Assembly: GCF_019645855.1 (NCBI RefSeq)
Contig: NZ_CP080999.1
Location: 992,001-1,056,000, forward strand
DNA length: 64,000 nt
Direction: 5' to 3'
DNA from: Mycobacterium malmoense
GTDB taxonomy: Bacteria; Actinomycetota; Actinomycetes; Mycobacteriales; Mycobacteriaceae
Positions 26,611 to 34,082 of the stretch are shown here, piece after piece (the stretch's first letter is position 1; the number at the start of each line of letters is the position of its first letter). The notes under the pieces were generated by a model. That model did not search any database. It was not told where the DNA came from and saw only the letters and a program-made list of their open reading frames with translations. The position numbers and the translations under genes are program-made.

Positions 26611-28209
26611 ATGTCCCGTGGCATGTCCCACTTAGAAGACAGCTCCGCGCTGGTCGGCACTCCGTATGTGCGCGACGCCCGTATTGAGGGCCTGGTCGAC
26701 GACCCGGTGCCGACCGGGGGCGACAACCCCTACAAGGTGGCGATGCTGGGGCTCACCTTCGACGACGTCTTGTTGCTGCCCGCGGCGTCCGACGTGGTTC
26801 CCGCCACCGCGGACACCTCCAGCCAGCTCACCAAGAAGATCAGGCTCAAGGTGCCGCTGGTCAGCTCGGCGATGGACACCGTCACGGAGTCGCGGATGGC
26901 CATCGCGATGGCCCGCGCGGGCGGCATGGGCGTGCTGCACCGCAACCTGCCGGTCGCCGAACAGGCCGGCCAGGTGGAGATGGTCAAGCGCTCGGAGGCC
27001 GGCATGGTCACCGACCCGGTCACCTGCCGGCCGGACAACACCCTGGCCCAGGTCGAGGCGCTGTGCGCCCGGTTCCGGATCTCCGGACTGCCGGTGGTCG
27101 ACGCACTGGGCTCACTTGTTGGGATCATCACCAACCGCGATCTGCGATTCGAGGTCGACCAGTCCAAGCCGGTCGCCGAGGTGATGACCAAGGCCCCGCT
27201 GATCACCGCCCAGGAGGGTGTCAGCGCCGACGCCGCGTTGGGCCTGTTGCGCCGCAACAAGATTGAGAAGCTGCCCGTCGTCGACGGCCATGGCCGGCTG
27301 ACCGGGCTGATCACCGTCAAGGACTTCGTCAAGACCGAACAACACCCCCTGGCCACCAAGGACAGCGACGGTCGGCTGCTGGTCGGTGCCGCCGTGGGCG
27401 TCGGCGGTGACGCCTGGGTGCGCGCGATGATGCTGGTCGACGCCGGGGTCGACGTGCTGATCGTCGACACCGCGCACGCCCACAACAGGCTGGTCCTCGA
27501 CATGGTCGGCAAACTCAAGGCCGAGGTCGGCGAGCGCGTCGAGGTGATCGGCGGCAACGTGGCCACCAGGGCCGCGGCCGCGGCCCTGGTCGACGCCGGC
27601 GCCGACGCGGTGAAGGTCGGTGTGGGACCGGGATCGATCTGCACCACCCGCGTCGTGGCCGGCGTCGGCGCCCCGCAGATCACCGCGATCCTGGAAGCAG
27701 TAGCGGCCTGTCGTCCGCATGGCGTGCCGGTCATCGCCGACGGCGGGCTGCAGTACTCCGGTGATATCGCCAAGGCGCTGGCCGCGGGCGCATCGACGGC
27801 GATGCTCGGCTCGCTGCTGGCCGGCACCGCCGAGGCGCCCGGCGAGCTGATCTTCGTCAACGGCAAGCAGTTCAAGAGCTATCGCGGCATGGGGTCGCTG
27901 GGTGCCATGCAGGGTAGGGGCGGGGGTAAGTCGTATTCCAAGGACCGTTACTTCGCCGACGATGCTTTGAGCGAGGACAAGCTGGTGCCCGAGGGGATCG
28001 AGGGCCGGGTGCCGTTCCGCGGACCGCTCTCGTCGGTGATCCACCAGCTGACCGGCGGTCTGCGCGCCGCGATGGGCTACACCGGCTCGCCCACCATCGA
28101 GGTGTTGCAGCGGGCGCAGTTCGTCCGGATCACCGCCGCCGGGCTCAAGGAGAGCCACCCGCACGACGTCGCCATGACCGTCGAGGCGCCCAACTACTAC
28201 GCCCGGTGA
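26611..28209 (+). CDS. guaB2: IMP dehydrogenase GuaB2
   Basis: Rate-limiting enzyme of guanine nucleotide synthesis (IMP to XMP), the essential IMPDH of mycobacteria. 532 residues from ATG 26611 (MSRGMSHLEDSS). The TIM barrel is interrupted by two CBS domains (~125-245). GVGPGSICTTRVV carries the catalytic Cys344, and YRGMGSLGAMQGRGG and SYSKDRYF form the flap region. An in-frame ATG 42 bases upstream is rejected on the M. tuberculosis N-terminus. guaB3 follows with a 4-base overlap, and guaA lies 9 kb downstream. Confidence 0.98.
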   Translation: MSRGMSHLEDSSALVGTPYVRDARIEGLVDDPVPTGGDNPYKVAMLGLTFDDVLLLPAASDVVPATADTSSQLTKKIRLKVPLVSSAMDTVTESRMAIAMARAGGMGVLHRNLPVAEQAGQVEMVKRSEAGMVTDPVTCRPDNTLAQVEALCARFRISGLPVVDALGSLVGIITNRDLRFEVDQSKPVAEVMTKAPLITAQEGVSADAALGLLRRNKIEKLPVVDGHGRLTGLITVKDFVKTEQHPLATKDSDGRLLVGAAVGVGGDAWVRAMMLVDAGVDVLIVDTAHAHNRLVLDMVGKLKAEVGERVEVIGGNVATRAAAAALVDAGADAVKVGVGPGSICTTRVVAGVGAPQITAILEAVAACRPHGVPVIADGGLQYSGDIAKALAAGASTAMLGSLLAGTAEAPGELIFVNGKQFKSYRGMGSLGAMQGRGGGKSYSKDRYFADDALSEDKLVPEGIEGRVPFRGPLSSVIHQLTGGLRAAMGYTGSPTIEVLQRAQFVRITAAGLKESHPHDVAMTVEAPNYYAR

Positions 28210-29351
28210 ACAGCGAACTGGCCATGGTCGAGATCGGGATGGGCCGCGCCGCCCGTCGCACCTACGAACTCAGCGAAATCAGCATCGTGCCGTCGCGGCG
28301 CACCCGCTCGTCGCAGGACGTGTCGACGGCGTGGCAGCTCGACGCCTACCGGTTTGAAATCCCGGTGGTGGCGCACCCGACCGATGCCTTGGTGTCGCCG
28401 GAGTTCGCGATCGAGCTCGGCCGGCTCGGCGGGCTCGGGGTGCTCAACGGTGAGGGGCTGATCGGCCGGCACGCCGACGTCGAGGCCAAGGTCGCACAAC
28501 TGCTCGAGGCCGCCGAAAAGGAGCCCGAACCCTCGGCGGCGATCCGGCTGCTACAGGAGCTGCATGCGGCGCCGCTGGACCCGGACCTGCTGGGCTCGGC
28601 GGTGGCCCGCATCCGCGAGGCCGGGGTGACCACCGCGGTGCGGGTCAGCCCGCAAAACGCCCGGGCGCTGACACCGGTGCTGCTTCAGGCCGGCATCGAC
28701 CTGCTCGTCGTCCAGGGCACGATCGTGTCCGCCGAGCGGGTGGCCAGCGACGGCGAGCCGCTGAACCTGAAGACCTTCATCGCCGAGCTCGACGTCCCGG
28801 TGGTCGCCGGCGGTGTGCTCGACCACCGCACCGCGCTGCACCTGATGCGCACCGGCGCGGCCGGCGTCATCGTCGGCTACGGCTCCACCCGGGGGGTGAC
28901 CACCACCGACGAGGTGTTGGGCATCAGCGTGCCGATGGCCACCGCGATCGCCGACGCCGCCGCCGCGCGGCGCGAATACCTCGACGAGACCGGCGGCCGT
29001 TACGTGCACGTGCTGGCCGATGGCGATATCCACACCTCCGGCGAGCTGGCCAAGGCGATCGCCTGCGGTGCCGACGCGGTGGTGCTGGGCACGCCGCTGG
29101 CCGAATGCGCCGAGGCGCTTGGCGGCGGGTGGTTCTGGCCGGCCGCGGCGGCGCACCCGTCGTTGCCGCGCGGCGCGCTGCTGCAGATCGCCGTCGGGGA
29201 ACGCCCGCCGATGGAGCGGGTACTGGGCGGTCCGTCCGACGACCCGTTCGGCAGCCTGAATCTGGTCGGTGGCCTGCGCCGGTCGATGGCCAAGGCCGGC
29301 TACTGCGACCTCAAGGAATTCCAGAAGGTCGGGCTGACCGTCGGTTGCTGA
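28206..29351 (+). CDS. guaB3: IMP dehydrogenase-family protein GuaB3
   Basis: Actinobacterial IMPDH paralogue of 381 residues without CBS domains. The barrel is recognisable (ELSEISIVPSRRTRS, VVAGGVLDHRTALHLMRTGA, HVLADGDIHTSGELAKAIACG). The catalytic GxGSICTTR loop is replaced by VIVGYGSTRGVTTTDEV with no cysteine, so IMP oxidation is unlikely. GTG 28206 overlaps the guaB2 stop; ATG 28224 is the alternative and matches Rv3410c better. Function unproven; a purine-related role is inferred from its partner. Confidence 0.93.
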   Translation: MNSELAMVEIGMGRAARRTYELSEISIVPSRRTRSSQDVSTAWQLDAYRFEIPVVAHPTDALVSPEFAIELGRLGGLGVLNGEGLIGRHADVEAKVAQLLEAAEKEPEPSAAIRLLQELHAAPLDPDLLGSAVARIREAGVTTAVRVSPQNARALTPVLLQAGIDLLVVQGTIVSAERVASDGEPLNLKTFIAELDVPVVAGGVLDHRTALHLMRTGAAGVIVGYGSTRGVTTTDEVLGISVPMATAIADAAAARREYLDETGGRYVHVLADGDIHTSGELAKAIACGADAVVLGTPLAECAEALGGGWFWPAAAAHPSLPRGALLQIAVGERPPMERVLGGPSDDPFGSLNLVGGLRRSMAKAGYCDLKEFQKVGLTVGC

Positions 29352-29370
29352 GTCTCGACGCTCCTCGACG

Positions 29371-29418
29371 CCGAGCGTCACGCTAGCGTGACGGCCACCG
29401 CCGAGCGTCACGCCAGCG
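29371..29418. repeat. CCGAGCGTCACG direct/inverted repeat
   Basis: CCGAGCGTCACGC(T/C)AGCG occurs twice, at 29371-29388 and 29401-29418, 30 bases apart. The first copy overlaps a perfect 18-bp palindrome CGTCACGCTAGCGTGACG (29376-29393). It starts 19 bases after guaB3 and may end its transcript. The rest of the guaB3-choD spacer up to 29633 shows no gene. Confidence 0.55.
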
Positions 29419-29633
29419 CGGCACTGGGCCGTTGGATTTTCGCGGTGGCGTTCCGCTCGCGGCGACGACCGCGACGTCGTAGGCAAACAACTGCTCGTCG
29501 GCCCGTCATGATCGTCAAGTCGAGCAGCTGGAGAACCTGGATCGAGTTGAGGGACTGGTGGTTGCGCTCGTAAGTTCGTCGGGGTCAGGCCCCTGGAGCC
29601 ACACCAGCCACACCAGCACCGCCGAACTTCTCC

Positions 29634-29763
29634 ATGACTGATTCGCTGCAGGGCCTGGTGACGACCAACCTGGGCCTCGGCGACCTCGGCAATTACAACC
29701 GGGCAGTCCGGCTTCTTCAACGTGCGGGGGATCCTGCAGGCCCTGGCGGGTTGGTTCGGCTAG
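29634..29763 (+). pseudogene. Possible PPE-MPTR-type gene remnant
   Basis: Just before choD, one frame reads NLGLGDLGNYN (29667-29699). After a one-frame shift another reads GFFNVRGILQALAGWFG up to a TAG at 29761. The NxGxGxxGNYN...GFFN rhythm is that of MPTR-type PPE proteins. No PPE domain is present, so at most this is the broken 3' end of such a gene. Weak evidence based on a short motif. Confidence 0.3.
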
Positions 29764-29800
29764 TTGGCAGGCAACCTGTGAGGACGGGCATACTGCCCAG

Positions 29801-31546
29801 ATGAGGCCGGATTACGACGTTCTGATCATCGGCTCGGGGTTCGGGGGCAGCGTCAGCGCACTACGGCTGACGGAAAAGGGCTATCGCGTAGGCGTATTGG
29901 AAGCCGGCCGCCGCTTCTCCGACGAGGAGTTCGCCAAGACGTCCTGGGACCTGCGCAAGTTCCTCTGGGCGCCCAAGCTGGGCTGTTACGGCATCCAGCG
30001 CATCCACCCGCTGCGCAACGTGATGATCCTGGCGGGCGCGGGGGTGGGCGGCGGCTCGCTGAACTACGCCAACACGTTGTACGTGCCGCCGGAGCCGTTC
30101 TTCAAGGACCGGCAGTGGTCGCACATCACCGACTGGCGTGACGAGCTGATGCCCCACTACGAACAGGCGCAGCGAATGCTGGGCGTGGTGGAAAACCCGA
30201 CGTTCACCGACGCCGACCGCATCGTCAAGGAGGTCGCCGACGAGATGGGATTCGGCGACACCTTCGTGCCGACACCGGTCGGGGTCTTCTTCGGCCCCGA
30301 CGGCACCAAGACGCCGGGCAAGAGGGTGCCCGACCCGTACTTCGGCGGCGCCGGTCCGGAGCGCACCGGCTGCCTGGAATGCGGCTGCTGCATGACGGGC
30401 TGTCGCTACGGCGCCAAGAACACACTGGTGAAAAACTACCTCGGTCTCGCGGAATCAGCTGGCGCGCAAGTGATTCCGATGACGACGGTGAAGGGTTTCG
30501 GGCAGCGCTCCGACGGACTGTGGGAGGTGCGCACCGTCCGCACCGGCAGTTGGCTGCGCCGCGACCGGCGCACCTACACCGCCGCGCACCTGATCCTGGC
30601 CGCGGGCACGTGGGGCACGCAGCACCTGCTGTTCAAGATGCGGGACGCTGGGAAGTTGGCCCGGCTGTCAAAACAACTCGGCGTGTTGACCCGGACCAAC
30701 TCCGAGTCGATCGTGGGGGCGGCGACGCGCGAGGTCTTGCCCGATCTGGACCTGACCCACGGGGTGGCGATCACGTCGTCGATTCACCCGACGCCGGACA
30801 CCCACATCGAGCCCGTCCGCTATGGCAAGGGCTCCAACGCGATGGGGCTGTTGCAGACCCTGATGACCGACGGCCCAGACCCGGAGGGTCCCCCAGGCAG
30901 CTCCGTGCCGCGGTGGAAGCAGTTGTGGGACCAGGGCCGCGAAGATCCGCGCGGCCTACTGCGGATGCTCAATGTCCACCAGTGGAGCGAGCGAACGCTG
31001 ATCGCGCTGGTGATGCAGCACCTGGACAACTCGATCACCACGTTTACCAAGCGCGGCAAGCTCGGCATCCGCTGGTATTCGAGCAAGCAGGGACACGGCG
31101 AGCCGAACCCATCGTGGATCCCGATCGGCAACGAGGTCACCCGCCGCATCGCCGCCAAGGTCGACGGCGTGGCCGGCGGCACCTGGGGCGAACTGTTCAA
31201 CATCCCGCTGACGGCCCACTTCCTTGGTGGGGCGGTGATCGGGGACAGCCCCGAAAACGGCGTCATCGACCCGTATCACCGGGTCTACGGCTACCCCAGC
31301 CTGTTCGTGGTGGACGGCGCCGCGATCTCGGCGAACCTGGGCGTCAACCCGTCGCTGTCCATCACCGCGCAGGCCGAGCGGGCCGCCTCGCTGTGGCCCA
31401 ACAAGGGCGAGATCGATCAGCGGCCGCTGCAGGGTGACACCTACCGGCGCCTGGCGCCGATCCCACCCGAGCACCCGGTGGTGCCCACCGGGGCGCCGGG
31501 CGCGCTGCGTTGGCTGCCGATCGATCCGGTCAGCACGGCGGGCTAG
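29801..31546 (+). CDS. choD: Cholesterol oxidase (GMC family)
   Basis: Flavoprotein of the GMC oxidoreductase family annotated as cholesterol oxidase (Rv3409c), 581 residues. The FAD-binding VLIIGSGFGGSVSALRL is at the N-terminus, followed by GAGVGGGSLNYANTL. A Cys-rich segment GCLECGCCMTGCRYGAKNTL occurs around residue 192. The C-terminal FAD/substrate part contains AHFLGGAVIGDSPENGVIDP and NLGVNPSLSITAQAERAA. The true substrate in mycobacteria is debated, as cholesterol breakdown proceeds without it. A 53-bp tandem repeat begins at its stop codon. Confidence 0.93.
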   Translation: MRPDYDVLIIGSGFGGSVSALRLTEKGYRVGVLEAGRRFSDEEFAKTSWDLRKFLWAPKLGCYGIQRIHPLRNVMILAGAGVGGGSLNYANTLYVPPEPFFKDRQWSHITDWRDELMPHYEQAQRMLGVVENPTFTDADRIVKEVADEMGFGDTFVPTPVGVFFGPDGTKTPGKRVPDPYFGGAGPERTGCLECGCCMTGCRYGAKNTLVKNYLGLAESAGAQVIPMTTVKGFGQRSDGLWEVRTVRTGSWLRRDRRTYTAAHLILAAGTWGTQHLLFKMRDAGKLARLSKQLGVLTRTNSESIVGAATREVLPDLDLTHGVAITSSIHPTPDTHIEPVRYGKGSNAMGLLQTLMTDGPDPEGPPGSSVPRWKQLWDQGREDPRGLLRMLNVHQWSERTLIALVMQHLDNSITTFTKRGKLGIRWYSSKQGHGEPNPSWIPIGNEVTRRIAAKVDGVAGGTWGELFNIPLTAHFLGGAVIGDSPENGVIDPYHRVYGYPSLFVVDGAAISANLGVNPSLSITAQAERAASLWPNKGEIDQRPLQGDTYRRLAPIPPEHPVVPTGAPGALRWLPIDPVSTAG

Positions 31547-31700
31547 TGACGATCGCGAGCGCGGCGTAGCCGGGCGCTGCGGGTCGTCACGATGGTAGGT
31601 GACGATCGCGAGCGCGGCGTAGCCGGGCGCTGCGGGTCGTCACGATGGTAGGTGACGATCGCGAGCGCGGCGTGGCCGGGCGTTGCGGGTCGTCACGATT
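31546..31700. repeat. 53-bp tandem repeat, three copies
   Basis: Units begin at 31546, 31599 and 31652 with GTGACGATCGCGAGCGCGGC. Copies 1 and 2 are identical; copy 3 differs at two positions in the core and at its last bases. Each unit carries GTGACGA and TCGTCAC as inverted ends, so each can form a hairpin. The array fills the gap between convergent choD and the dioxygenase gene, where it can work as a multi-copy terminator and as a VNTR. Confidence 0.92.
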
Positions 31701-31710
31701 AGGTAGAGCC

Positions 31711-32616
31711 TCAGCTCGCGATCGCCTCGAGCGGGGCGCCGCTGAGCACCCGGCTGCGTTCCCCGTGCACGTTGACCGGCACGTCGCCCAACAGGGTGAC
31801 GCGGTGCATGAGCCGCGGCTGGTCACCGTAGTCGTCGATCGCCCGGTGCTGCGTCGCCCGGTTGTCCCAGATGGCGACGTCACCCGGCTCCCAGTTCCAG
31901 CGGATGGTGTTCTCGGGCAAGGTGATTCGCCGGTGCAGCAATTCGAACAGCACGCTTGACTCGTAGCTGTCCAGCCCGACGAAGTTGCGGATGAAGTTTC
32001 CGGCCAGCAGGGTGCGTTCACCGGTCTCCGGGTGCACTCTCACCACCGGGTGTTCGGTCCGGAACTCCTTCTTCTGGAACGCATCCGCGAACGCCTGCTG
32101 GATTTCGGTCAGCGATTCCACTTCGGTGATCGCGTAATCGAATTGGTTGGTGTGCACCGCCCACAGGTTCTCCACCAGGTGCTTGAGCGGTTCGGGCAGG
32201 TGCTCGTAGGCCGCCGCGGTCGAGGCCCACAGCGTCGACCCGCCGTAGCTGGGCAGCGTGATCGCGCGCAGGATCGAGGCCGCCGGGTAGTTGGCGGCGA
32301 ACGTGACGTCGGTGTGCCATTGGGTCGCCTTGCCCCATTCGGAGTTGATCGGGGTGATGATCGGGGCATGGGCATCATGGGCCCCGAAGGCGGCCGCGGC
32401 CGGGTGGCCGATCGGGGTGCCCAGCAGCCCGGCGAACGCGAGCTGTTGGTCGTCGTCGAGGTGGTGCTGGCCGCGGAAGAAGATCACCTTGTGGGTCAAC
32501 AACGCCTGGTGGATCTCTTCGACGGCGGCCGGGTCCAGGTCGCCGCCGAGTTGCACCCCGTCGATACGGGCACCGATCCGGCTGCCCAGCTTGGTGACGG
32601 TTATCGCCTGTGTCAT
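31711..32616 (-). CDS. Alpha-ketoglutarate-dependent sulfatase/dioxygenase (Rv3406-like)
   Basis: Fe(II)/2-oxoglutarate dioxygenase of the TauD/AtsK family, 301 residues. M. tuberculosis Rv3406 cleaves alkyl sulfates and can oxidise and inactivate certain DprE1 inhibitors. The metal triad is visible as WHTDVTF (His and Asp) and the late histidine in NRATQHRAIDDYG. The 2-oxoglutarate-binding arginine is expected in RLMHRVTL. Its start at 32616 lies 30 bases from a perfect palindromic operator and faces a divergent TetR gene that very likely represses it. Confidence 0.93.
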   Translation of the reverse strand: MTQAITVTKLGSRIGARIDGVQLGGDLDPAAVEEIHQALLTHKVIFFRGQHHLDDDQQLAFAGLLGTPIGHPAAAAFGAHDAHAPIITPINSEWGKATQWHTDVTFAANYPAASILRAITLPSYGGSTLWASTAAAYEHLPEPLKHLVENLWAVHTNQFDYAITEVESLTEIQQAFADAFQKKEFRTEHPVVRVHPETGERTLLAGNFIRNFVGLDSYESSVLFELLHRRITLPENTIRWNWEPGDVAIWDNRATQHRAIDDYGDQPRLMHRVTLLGDVPVNVHGERSRVLSGAPLEAIAS

Positions 32617-32645
32617 GTCTTTCGTCCTTTTGGCTGAAGCCGAGG

Positions 32646-32663
32646 TGTAGTCAATTGACTACA
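32646..32663. promoter_or_regulatory. TetR operator, primary site
   Basis: Perfect 18-bp palindrome TGTAGTCAATTGACTACA in the spacer between the divergent dioxygenase and TetR genes, 30 bases upstream of the dioxygenase start. This is the position of an autoregulatory TetR operator. Confidence 0.85.
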
Positions 32664-32672
32664 TAAGTTAGC

Positions 32673-32688
32673 GTAGACAGGTGACTAC
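32673..32688. promoter_or_regulatory. TetR operator, secondary site
   Basis: GTAGACAGGTGACTAC keeps the GTAG...CTAC outer arms of the primary site with mismatches in the core. Its centre lies 26 bases from that of the primary site and it overlaps the GTG start of the TetR gene. It is suited to autorepression or cooperative binding of two dimers. Confidence 0.6.
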
Positions 32689-33268
32689 AAGCTCGGCAAG
32701 TGTTTCGCGCCGCAAGATTCCCACCGGGCAGGGAGCCCCCACCGGGCGGGAGGCGGTGGCGGCGGCGATCCTCGAGGCCGCCACCGACCTGTTCGCCGAG
32801 CGCGGCCCGGCCGCGACGTCGATCCGCGACATCGCCGCCCGATCGAAGGTCAACCACGGGCTGGTGTTTCGTCATTTCGGCACCAAGGAACAGCTGGTCG
32901 GTGCCGTGCTCGACCACCTGGGTGCGACGACGGCCGCGTTGCTGCAGAGCGATCCCTCGGAGGCGGAGGCGGAACGGGTGACGGACCGGCACATCCGGGT
33001 GATGGCCCGCACCCTGCTCGACGGCTACCCGGCGGGGAAGTTGCAGTCGCGATTTCCCGGCGCCTCGCAATTGTTCGAGCACATCCGTCCGAGCCACGAC
33101 GACGACCGCAGCGCGCGTCTGGCCGTCGCCAATGCCTTCGCGCTGCAGTTCGGCTGGCGGTTGTTCGCGCCCTTCATACGCTCGGCGGCCGGTCTCGACG
33201 AGCTGACGGACGACGAGCTGCGGGAAGCCGTGGGCGCCGAGGTGACCCGGATCGTCGAACCTCACTGA
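32681..33268 (+). CDS. TetR-family repressor (Rv3405c-like)
   Basis: 195-residue regulator with an N-terminal TetR HTH (ATSIRDIAARSKVNHGLVFR, residues ~46-66) and a helical ligand-binding domain containing GWRLFAPFIRSAAGLDEL. In M. tuberculosis, loss of Rv3405c raises Rv3406 expression and so causes drug resistance. The divergent arrangement and operators here support the same circuit. The GTG start at 32681 lies within the second operator. The ligand is unknown. Confidence 0.92.
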   Translation: MTTSSASVSRRKIPTGQGAPTGREAVAAAILEAATDLFAERGPAATSIRDIAARSKVNHGLVFRHFGTKEQLVGAVLDHLGATTAALLQSDPSEAEAERVTDRHIRVMARTLLDGYPAGKLQSRFPGASQLFEHIRPSHDDDRSARLAVANAFALQFGWRLFAPFIRSAAGLDELTDDELREAVGAEVTRIVEPH

Positions 33269-33288
33269 CCCCCGGGCTCAAAGGCCGT

Positions 33289-33364
33289 CGAGCGTGCGTC
33301 CAGGGCGGGAAATCGGCCTGGATTCCGCCCAGGACGCACACCGAACGCCACCGGTGCACGCTCG
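33289..33364. repeat. GAGCGTGC palindromic element, copy B
   Basis: CGAGCGTGC (33289-33297) pairs with GCACGCTCG (33356-33364). Inside, TGCGTCCAGGGCGG (33295-33308) pairs with 33325-33338 apart from one mismatch. It sits between convergent TetR and MDMPI-type genes and shares its outer arms with the elements at 4249 and 62813. Confidence 0.65.
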
Positions 33365-33415
33365 TGAGCGCCATCGAAAAGGCCCGGGCCTAGTCCACCA
33401 AGGCGGGTCACCAGA

Positions 33416-34003
33416 TCAGGCGTGCGGATCGACCGAGCGCCCGAGGTAGGCCATGAGTCGGGTGGTCGGCGACGAGTCCTCGGGCGCGGGTTGGGCCGGC
33501 CCGAACCCGCCCGGCCGACGCAGCATGTTTTCCGGCACCGACTCCACCAACTCGCGACAGAACGCCAGCAGGTCCGCGGGCATCTCGACCAGCCGGCCCC
33601 GCGAGCGGTAGATGTCCCAGCTGTGCAGGGCCAGGTCGGAGACGGGGTAGGCCAGCGCGCGCTGCAGCGGGACCTCGCCCTGCGGCGACGTCCGCATCGC
33701 GTCCAGGTCCGCGCCGGGCAGGGCGCTTTGCAAGCGGGCGGCCAGCTCACGCAGCCGCGCGGCGGGGTCCTCGGATGTCCAGTCCGCCGGCCGAGAGGGC
33801 TGCCGCCAAATCTCCTCGTCTTCGACCAACGCCACGACCTTCGCCGCGCTCCCGGTGACGTGACCCACGAGGTCCCGCACGCTCCAGCCCTCGAGGTTGG
33901 ACGGCTTGTCCCAGCCCTCCGGAGGAATCTGCTCCACGGCCTCGATCAGCAGGTCCATCGCCTCGGTGGCTAACTCGCCGATTGGTGAGGTCGCCTCGTT
34001 CAT
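33416..34003 (-). CDS. Mycothiol-dependent maleylpyruvate isomerase-type protein
   Basis: DinB-fold, metal-binding protein of 195 residues of the TIGR03086/MDMPI group, which often uses mycothiol as cofactor. The N-terminal WDKPSNLEGWSVRDLVGHVTGSA carries the conserved histidine, and a second lies in VSDLALHSWDIYRS, consistent with a three-ligand metal site. It ends in a short family tail GGFGPAQPAPEDSSPTTRLM. Substrate unknown. It is minus-strand and next to, but not obviously in an operon with, the GH65 gene. Confidence 0.85.
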   Translation of the reverse strand: MNEATSPIGELATEAMDLLIEAVEQIPPEGWDKPSNLEGWSVRDLVGHVTGSAAKVVALVEDEEIWRQPSRPADWTSEDPAARLRELAARLQSALPGADLDAMRTSPQGEVPLQRALAYPVSDLALHSWDIYRSRGRLVEMPADLLAFCRELVESVPENMLRRPGGFGPAQPAPEDSSPTTRLMAYLGRSVDPHA

Positions 34004-34082
34004 GACCGTATGGTAGCCACCCCGCGGGCGGGGTCAGGGTGGGTCGGTCGCCGGCCGTCTTGCCCATCCCCCAGGGTTGTGC

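Noticed and set aside
31547..31710. vapBC47 toxin-antitoxin genes expected from M. tuberculosis gene order
   Set aside because: The choD-dioxygenase gap holds only the 53-bp repeats; no PIN or antitoxin frame is present.
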